NCBI GenBank assembly: GCA_964522445.1 | Contig: CAZFUY010000096.1 | Location: 1-11,341, forward strand | Reading direction: 5' to 3' | Source: CAZFUY01 sp964522445 | GTDB lineage: Bacteria > Pseudomonadota > Gammaproteobacteria > SZUA-229 | Length of the DNA stretch: 11,341 bases | Shown here: positions 8,431 through 11,341 of the stretch, in pieces | Layout: the number at the start of each line of letters is the position of its first letter | How positions within the stretch are numbered: position 1 is the stretch's first letter | Position numbers and translations under genes: made by a program | Notes under the pieces: generated by a model | The model's database searches: none | Seen by the model: the letters and a program-made list of their open reading frames with translations, nothing else | Told to the model about the DNA's origin: nothing

Positions 8431-8898
8431 TTAAGGAAGTGGCGGAGGATTATCATTAAGCGTGCGGATAAACACCAGTAATTCTGCACGTTTAGATTCT
8501 TTTTTTATGCCTCTAAGATTCATGGCGCGACCAGGCACTGCTCGATCTGTTCGTGTTAAATAATAATTTAATGTGGCATAGTTCCATGTATGCCCCGCAT
8601 TTTTCATTCCTTCAGAAAACTCAAAGCCCGGAATACTGGCAGCTTTACGTCCCAGTACATTCCATAAATGTGGCCCCTTACTATGGCCACCCTGCTTTTC
8701 ATGATCATGACATTGACCACATTTACGATCAAAATAAGCCGCACCTGCTTTAATATCTGCGCTTCTTAATAGCCGCTTAAAATCATCACTTAAGACAGGG
8801 GTATATTCTGCTAATGATTCACTTTTATCAAAACGAGCCGCATTAGCTACAGTGATAAAACTAATTAAGATAACGCTGAGAGATATTATTCTAGTCAT
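8431..8898 (-). CDS. Secreted single-haem class I cytochrome c
   Basis: A 155-residue protein with a Sec signal peptide (MTRIISLSVILISFITVANA, cleavage expected near residue 20). Haem is attached at CGQCH (Cys60, Cys63, His64). The sixth ligand is most likely Met126 in VPGRAMNLRGI. KGPHLWNVLGRKAASIPGF, WNYATLNYYL and the VPG-M motif match the soluble cytochrome c2/c550-like group, which carries electrons in the periplasm. An in-frame ATG at 8940 would add 14 residues and give an over-long hydrophobic start; a TATAAT overlaps that codon, so 8898 is preferred. Neither start has a good Shine-Dalgarno. No oxidase, dehydrogenase or haem-lyase gene is beside it, so its partner cannot be named. It follows the ybeL-like gene on the same strand, with a small hairpin between them. 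Confidence 0.9.
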   Translation of the reverse strand: MTRIISLSVILISFITVANAARFDKSESLAEYTPVLSDDFKRLLRSADIKAGAAYFDRKCGQCHDHEKQGGHSKGPHLWNVLGRKAASIPGFEFSEGMKNAGHTWNYATLNYYLTRTDRAVPGRAMNLRGIKKESKRAELLVFIRTLNDNPPPLP

Positions 8899-8938
8899 AT
8901 AAAAAACATATATTAATACTGCCGAAAAGATAGCCGGC

Positions 8939-8944
8939 ATTATA
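8939..8944 (-). promoter_or_regulatory. Possible -10 box of the cytochrome c gene
   Basis: A perfect TATAAT on the minus strand overlaps the alternative upstream ATG at 8940. It would start transcription near 8932, about 34 nt before the preferred ATG at 8898. The -35 region is poor (CAAAAA-like sequence at 8962-8967), so this is weak evidence, useful mainly for choosing the start. Confidence 0.3.
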
Positions 8945-8979
8945 CATGAGTCTTTTTATATTTTTTGGAGTTTAATTCC

Positions 8980-8995
8980 CCACAGCTTACTGTGG
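8980..8995. terminator. Hairpin after the ybeL-like gene, possible weak terminator
   Basis: CCACAG (8980-8985), a 4-nt loop and CTGTGG (8990-8995) form a perfect 6-bp stem, 7 nt after the stop of the ybeL-like gene. On the minus strand it is followed by GGAATTAAAC rather than a U-tract, so it is not a standard intrinsic terminator. It may stabilise the mRNA 3' end instead. Confidence 0.35.
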
Positions 8996-9002
8996 ATATT
9001 TC

Positions 9003-9527
9003 TCACTGACAAAGCAAACGATGAAAATGTGTATCATGACATTTAGGGCAAGGAGGTATATGACCCGCATCATGAAAGTGCAGGTTCTCACCACACTTAT
9101 CACACATAAGAACACCAGGGCCAGTTATTTCACCTGTATGATACTCAGCATTTTCAGCCGAGGTTTTAAGCTTCATAAGCTCTACTTTGGTTTGATCTGC
9201 CGCCTGCTCTAAAAGAGTTAAAAAATAGTCTTCAATAAGCTCTATATCTAATGCCAGCCATTTTTTTAAATCTTCCCCATGTTCTGTCATATAGGATGCT
9301 GCCTCAACTAAATCACGCTTTAGAAATTTGGCTATTTTCTCCGCTTCTTCATTAGTCAGTTCACCCAGGTCAGATAAAGCCTGGCTTGTTTTATCGATAA
9401 GTTGATGCAAAACAGGGCCTGTTTTTTCCTGAAGCTTATGCGCTTCTTCCATGGTCTTTTTTAAAACAACTTTATAGGCTTCGTTTAAACCTTCAGAAGG
9501 AAATAGGTCAGGTGTTTTTTTGCTCAT
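9003..9527 (-). CDS. ybeL: YbeL-family (DUF1451) zinc-ribbon protein
   Basis: A 174-residue protein, close to E. coli YbeL in length (about 160). The N-terminal two thirds are charged and helical, with a conserved-looking LGELTNEEAEKIAKFLKRDL segment. The C-terminus has the family signature: YHTGEITGPGVLMCDKCG, then CPKCHDTHFHR, giving two CxxC pairs for one zinc. The family's role is not established. Two ATGs compete for the start. The one at 9533 lies only 1 nt from GAGGAG (9535-9540), while the one at 9527 is 7 nt away, so 9527 (MSKKTPDLF) is chosen; the longer form would add MK. The leader carries a perfect 14-bp tandem duplication. The gene lies between the cytochrome c and transglycosylase-like genes on the same strand, with no overlap that would show an operon. 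Confidence 0.88.
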   Translation of the reverse strand: MSKKTPDLFPSEGLNEAYKVVLKKTMEEAHKLQEKTGPVLHQLIDKTSQALSDLGELTNEEAEKIAKFLKRDLVEAASYMTEHGEDLKKWLALDIELIEDYFLTLLEQAADQTKVELMKLKTSAENAEYHTGEITGPGVLMCDKCGENLHFHDAGHIPPCPKCHDTHFHRLLCQ

Positions 9528-9540
9528 CTTCATACTCCTC

Positions 9541-9568
9541 TGTATCTATATTTTTGTATCTATATTTT
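9541..9568. repeat. Perfect 14-bp tandem duplication in the ybeL-like leader
   Basis: TGTATCTATATTTT occurs twice without a break (9541-9554 and 9555-9568), ending directly against the GAGGAG ribosome site of the ybeL-like gene. On the coding strand each unit reads AAAATATAGATACA. The core AAATATAGATA also stands directly before the start of the neighbouring lipoprotein gene. Confidence 0.9.
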
Positions 9569-9611
9569 AAAAATACGCCTTAGTGATTATTAAAGATATG
9601 ATTTTAAGCAA

Positions 9612-10238
9612 TTAAAATGGCCACAACGACCATGATGACTCTAGCTCATCTTTGCATTTGGCTAATTGTGCTCGATAGTTTGCTGCCCTGGCTTTTACTT
9701 TTTCTGCAACTTTAATCAGCCATTTTTTCTTCAGATAAGTTTTACGTTTAAAACCGCCGTGCCCTTCATGGTATGCAAGATACTGGTTATAAGCATCCCA
9801 TTTGGAAATACCCAGTGTTTTCTGCGTGTAGTTAACATACCAGCCAATAAAATCTACTGCATCATCAAAATCATCACGATCTGCACCGGAATTACCTGTC
9901 TTTTTAATATACCAGTCCCAGGTATCATCTTTGACCTGCGCATAACCATAAGCATCTGATTTTCGACCCCAGGGGATAACCCATAATAAATATTCACGCT
10001 CTGGCCTGGCATCATATTTAAAACGTGACTCCTGATAAATAATTGCCAGCTGGACATGAATCGGCACACCCCATTTTTTAAAGCTATTATTGGCATCATC
10101 GTACCACTCATCTTTATCCATAAAAATATCACAGCTATTTTCAATATTTTTAGGCGGCGATGTAGAACAGCCAGAGCTATTCACGATTATGAATATCAAT
10201 ATAAAGGTGACATAAATTGTTAACTTGCTATTTTTCAT
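9612..10238 (-). CDS. Lipoprotein with lytic-transglycosylase-like (SLT) domain
   Basis: A 208-residue protein. A Lys-bearing N-terminus and hydrophobic stretch (about 6-20) lead to SSGC (21-24), a lipobox with Ser at the -3 position instead of the usual Leu, so lipidation at Cys24 is probable but not certain. The folded part shows SLT-type motifs: AIIYQESRFKYDA with likely catalytic Glu70, GYAQVKDDTWDWY, and AYHEGHGG. Such enzymes cleave peptidoglycan glycan strands in the periplasm, from the inner leaflet of the outer membrane if lipidated. The C-terminus is basic and helical. No clear Shine-Dalgarno precedes the ATG at 10238; the leader ends AAATATAGATA. It diverges from the yajD-like gene across 66 nt. 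An AT-only 7-bp palindrome (9601-9618) overlaps its stop codon. Confidence 0.85.
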   Translation of the reverse strand: MKNSKLTIYVTFILIFIIVNSSGCSTSPPKNIENSCDIFMDKDEWYDDANNSFKKWGVPIHVQLAIIYQESRFKYDARPEREYLLWVIPWGRKSDAYGYAQVKDDTWDWYIKKTGNSGADRDDFDDAVDFIGWYVNYTQKTLGISKWDAYNQYLAYHEGHGGFKRKTYLKKKWLIKVAEKVKARAANYRAQLAKCKDELESSWSLWPF

Positions 10239-10272
10239 TATCTATATTTAAAATATACTCTATGTATAGATA
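10239..10272. promoter_or_regulatory. Inverted repeat in the divergent promoter region
   Basis: TATCTATA (10239-10246) and TATAGATA (10265-10272) are perfect 8-bp inverted arms with an 18-bp spacer. They lie between the divergent lipoprotein and yajD-like genes. The left arm touches the lipoprotein ATG. TATTATAT beginning at 10271 could serve as a -10 box for the plus-strand gene. The symmetry suits a dimeric regulator, but the sequence is AT-rich. Confidence 0.35.
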
Positions 10273-10304
10273 TTATATAACCTGAAAAAATCAGTTGGGT
10301 AAAA

Positions 10305-10673
10305 ATGAAAGAAATAGATAATGAAAAACTGGATCGTGTTGTTGCTCAGGCTCATAAAGATGCCATAAAAAGAGGCCACGGTTATCGCGAACAGGCATTA
10401 AAACTTTACCCCTGGATTTGTGGCCGCTGTAGCCGAGAATTTAATCGCGCCAATATAAGCGAGCTTACAGTACACCATATAAATCATGACCATGATGACA
10501 ACCCTGAAGATGGCAGTAACTGGGAATTACTATGCCTTTATTGCCATGATAACGAACACCAACGACATACTGAATACCTGGCCAGCCATGGTGTTGAATT
10601 AGGCGCAAGCGAAAAAAAAGAAGCGACCAGCCAGCCTTTCGCTGATTTAAAAAGTTTACTTAATAAAGATTAA
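10305..10673 (+). CDS. yajD: YajD-family HNH nuclease
   Basis: A 122-residue protein, near E. coli YajD in length (about 115). The N-terminus LDRVVAQAHKDAIKRGHGYR precedes a compact HNH domain: CGRC (about 44-47), the metal-binding VHHINHDHDDNPEDGSNW, and LLCLYCHDNEH, giving two CxxC-type pairs plus the HH and N-H positions of the fold. HNH proteins cut or nick DNA; the cellular task of YajD is unknown. It is the only clear plus-strand gene here. The ATG at 10305 has only a poor GGGT ribosome site 4 nt upstream. It converges with the chemotaxis receptor gene, with 8 nt between the stop codons. The C-terminal 25 residues, after HGVELG, are polar and probably disordered. Nothing around it suggests a restriction or phage module. 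Confidence 0.92.
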   Translation: MKEIDNEKLDRVVAQAHKDAIKRGHGYREQALKLYPWICGRCSREFNRANISELTVHHINHDHDDNPEDGSNWELLCLYCHDNEHQRHTEYLASHGVELGASEKKEATSQPFADLKSLLNKD

Positions 10674-10681
10674 TATCTACA

Positions 10682-11341
10682 TTACACTTTAAACTGTTGC
10701 ACCAGATGCTGTAATCGATTAGCTATATCTGATAGCTCAATACTTGCAGCCAATGTTTGTTTAGCACCTGCTGATGTCGCTTCACCGACTGTATTTATAC
10801 TCACTACATTACGGTTAATTTCTTCGGCAACATTATTTTGCTGTTCAGCCGCACTGGCAATAAGTAAATTTTGATCCAAAATAGAATCAACGGCATCCTG
10901 TATTTTTGACAAAGCGCCGCCTGTTTCCGCCATTTTTTCTTTTCCAGCAGCTGAACTTTCTCGGCTATTCTCCATTTCAACAACAGCATGTTTTGAAGCA
11001 GACTGTAATTGCTGGATCATCTGCTCAATTTCACTGGTAGACTCCTGCGTTCTTGAAGCAAGGGTACGAACCTCATCTGCAACAACAGCAAAACCACGCC
11101 CCTGTTCTCCTGCTCTTGCTGCTTCTATCGCTGCATTCAATGCCAATAAATTAGTTTGCTCTGCAATATTTTTAATAACATCTAACACGCCGCCAATATT
11201 CTCAGAGTTATTTTCTAATTGTTTAATAGCATCAGCTGCTGTAATAACATTATCAGCAAGAGCATCAATTTGTGTAACACTTTCTTTTACAATAGCAAAA
11301 CCTTCTGATGTCTGATTTTTTGCTGTTTCTGCACTTTGAGC
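10682..11341 (-). CDS. Methyl-accepting chemotaxis protein, C-terminal signalling domain (partial)
   Basis: The frame is open from the window edge at 11341 to a TAA at 10682, giving the last 219 residues; the start and the sensory part lie outside. The internal GTG at 11188 should not be taken as a start, because the reading frame continues upstream with normal receptor sequence (ITAADAIKQLENNSENIGG). The highly conserved hairpin tip follows, IAEQTNLLALNAAIEAARAG, then EQGRGFAVVADEVRTLASRT, which binds CheA and CheW. Flanking Ala/Glu/Gln-rich heptads form the four-helix coiled coil and contain likely methylation sites. The end, LVQQFKV, has no NWETF-type CheR/CheB tether. It controls the CheA kinase in chemotaxis or a related pathway; the ligand cannot be deduced from this part. 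Confidence 0.95.
   Translation of the reverse strand, partial: AQSAETAKNQTSEGFAIVKESVTQIDALADNVITAADAIKQLENNSENIGGVLDVIKNIAEQTNLLALNAAIEAARAGEQGRGFAVVADEVRTLASRTQESTSEIEQMIQQLQSASKHAVVEMENSRESSAAGKEKMAETGGALSKIQDAVDSILDQNLLIASAAEQQNNVAEEINRNVVSINTVGEATSAGAKQTLAASIELSDIANRLQHLVQQFKV

Noticed and set aside
9601..9618. Palindrome ATTTTAA-GCAA-TTAAAAT at the lipoprotein gene stop as a terminator
   Set aside because: An all-AT stem without a following U-tract is too weak and is likely by chance in this composition.
7419..10673. Clustering of three CxxC zinc-type proteins (TraR/DksA-like, YbeL-like, YajD-like) as a functional system
   Set aside because: They differ in strand, family and spacing, and each is a common small gammaproteobacterial gene. 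Nothing links them beyond proximity.
10682..11188. A complete 168-residue chemotaxis protein starting at the GTG at 11188
   Set aside because: The frame stays open to the window edge with receptor-like sequence, and the GTG lies within the conserved NIGGVLDVIKNIAEQTN stretch.

Overview
The window looks like AT-rich accessory chromosome from a gammaproteobacterium, most likely a marine one. Several small proteins belong to families typical of that class (YbeL, YajD and YdcH types, and a TraR/DksA-type zinc-finger protein). The largest gene is pfaA, which encodes the iterative polyketide-synthase-like subunit used by marine bacteria to make long-chain polyunsaturated fatty acids. The organism assignment is inference from gene families only.

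Layout. Positions 1-165 hold no gene, only a short palindromic REP-like element. Positions 166-7192 (minus strand) are one pfaA gene in the order KS, malonyl-type AT, Pro/Ala-rich linker, tandem ACPs, KR, DH. A run of exactly 100 N (3474-3573) interrupts it inside the ACP array. The flanks show at least four near-identical ACP copies, so the break is most simply explained by repeats too similar to assemble. From the repeat period and the reading frame, the true missing length should be about 201 nt plus about 300 nt for each further ACP. pfaA has a plausible promoter of its own (7226-7254) with an inverted repeat in it, and a strong intrinsic terminator (7359-7384) insulates it from the gene upstream.

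Positions 7419-8189 (minus) carry a TraR/DksA-family protein and a YdcH (DUF465) protein. Between them lies a long imperfect inverted repeat (7797-7853 with 7910-7964). Its right arm is the end of the ydcH-like coding region. Its left arm, read on the plus strand, spells a second YdcH-like C-terminus ending in a stop. Positions 8431-9527 (minus) carry a secreted single-haem cytochrome c and a YbeL-type zinc-ribbon protein. Positions 9612-10238 (minus) carry a lipoprotein with a lytic-transglycosylase-like domain, divergent from a YajD-type HNH nuclease (10305-10673, plus). The nuclease converges on the C-terminal part of a methyl-accepting chemotaxis protein (10682 to the window edge, minus).

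Working together. Only pfaA has an obvious pathway. Its usual partners pfaB, pfaC, pfaD and the phosphopantetheinyl transferase pfaE are not in the window; if pfaB follows, it starts beyond position 1. The other genes look like independent small housekeeping, stress or envelope genes and do not form an evident pathway with pfaA. I see no tRNA, rRNA, CRISPR array, transposase or phage gene. The best candidates for something undescribed are the YdcH inverted duplication, the inverted repeat in the pfaA promoter, and the AAATATAGATA motif shared by the leaders of two neighbouring genes.
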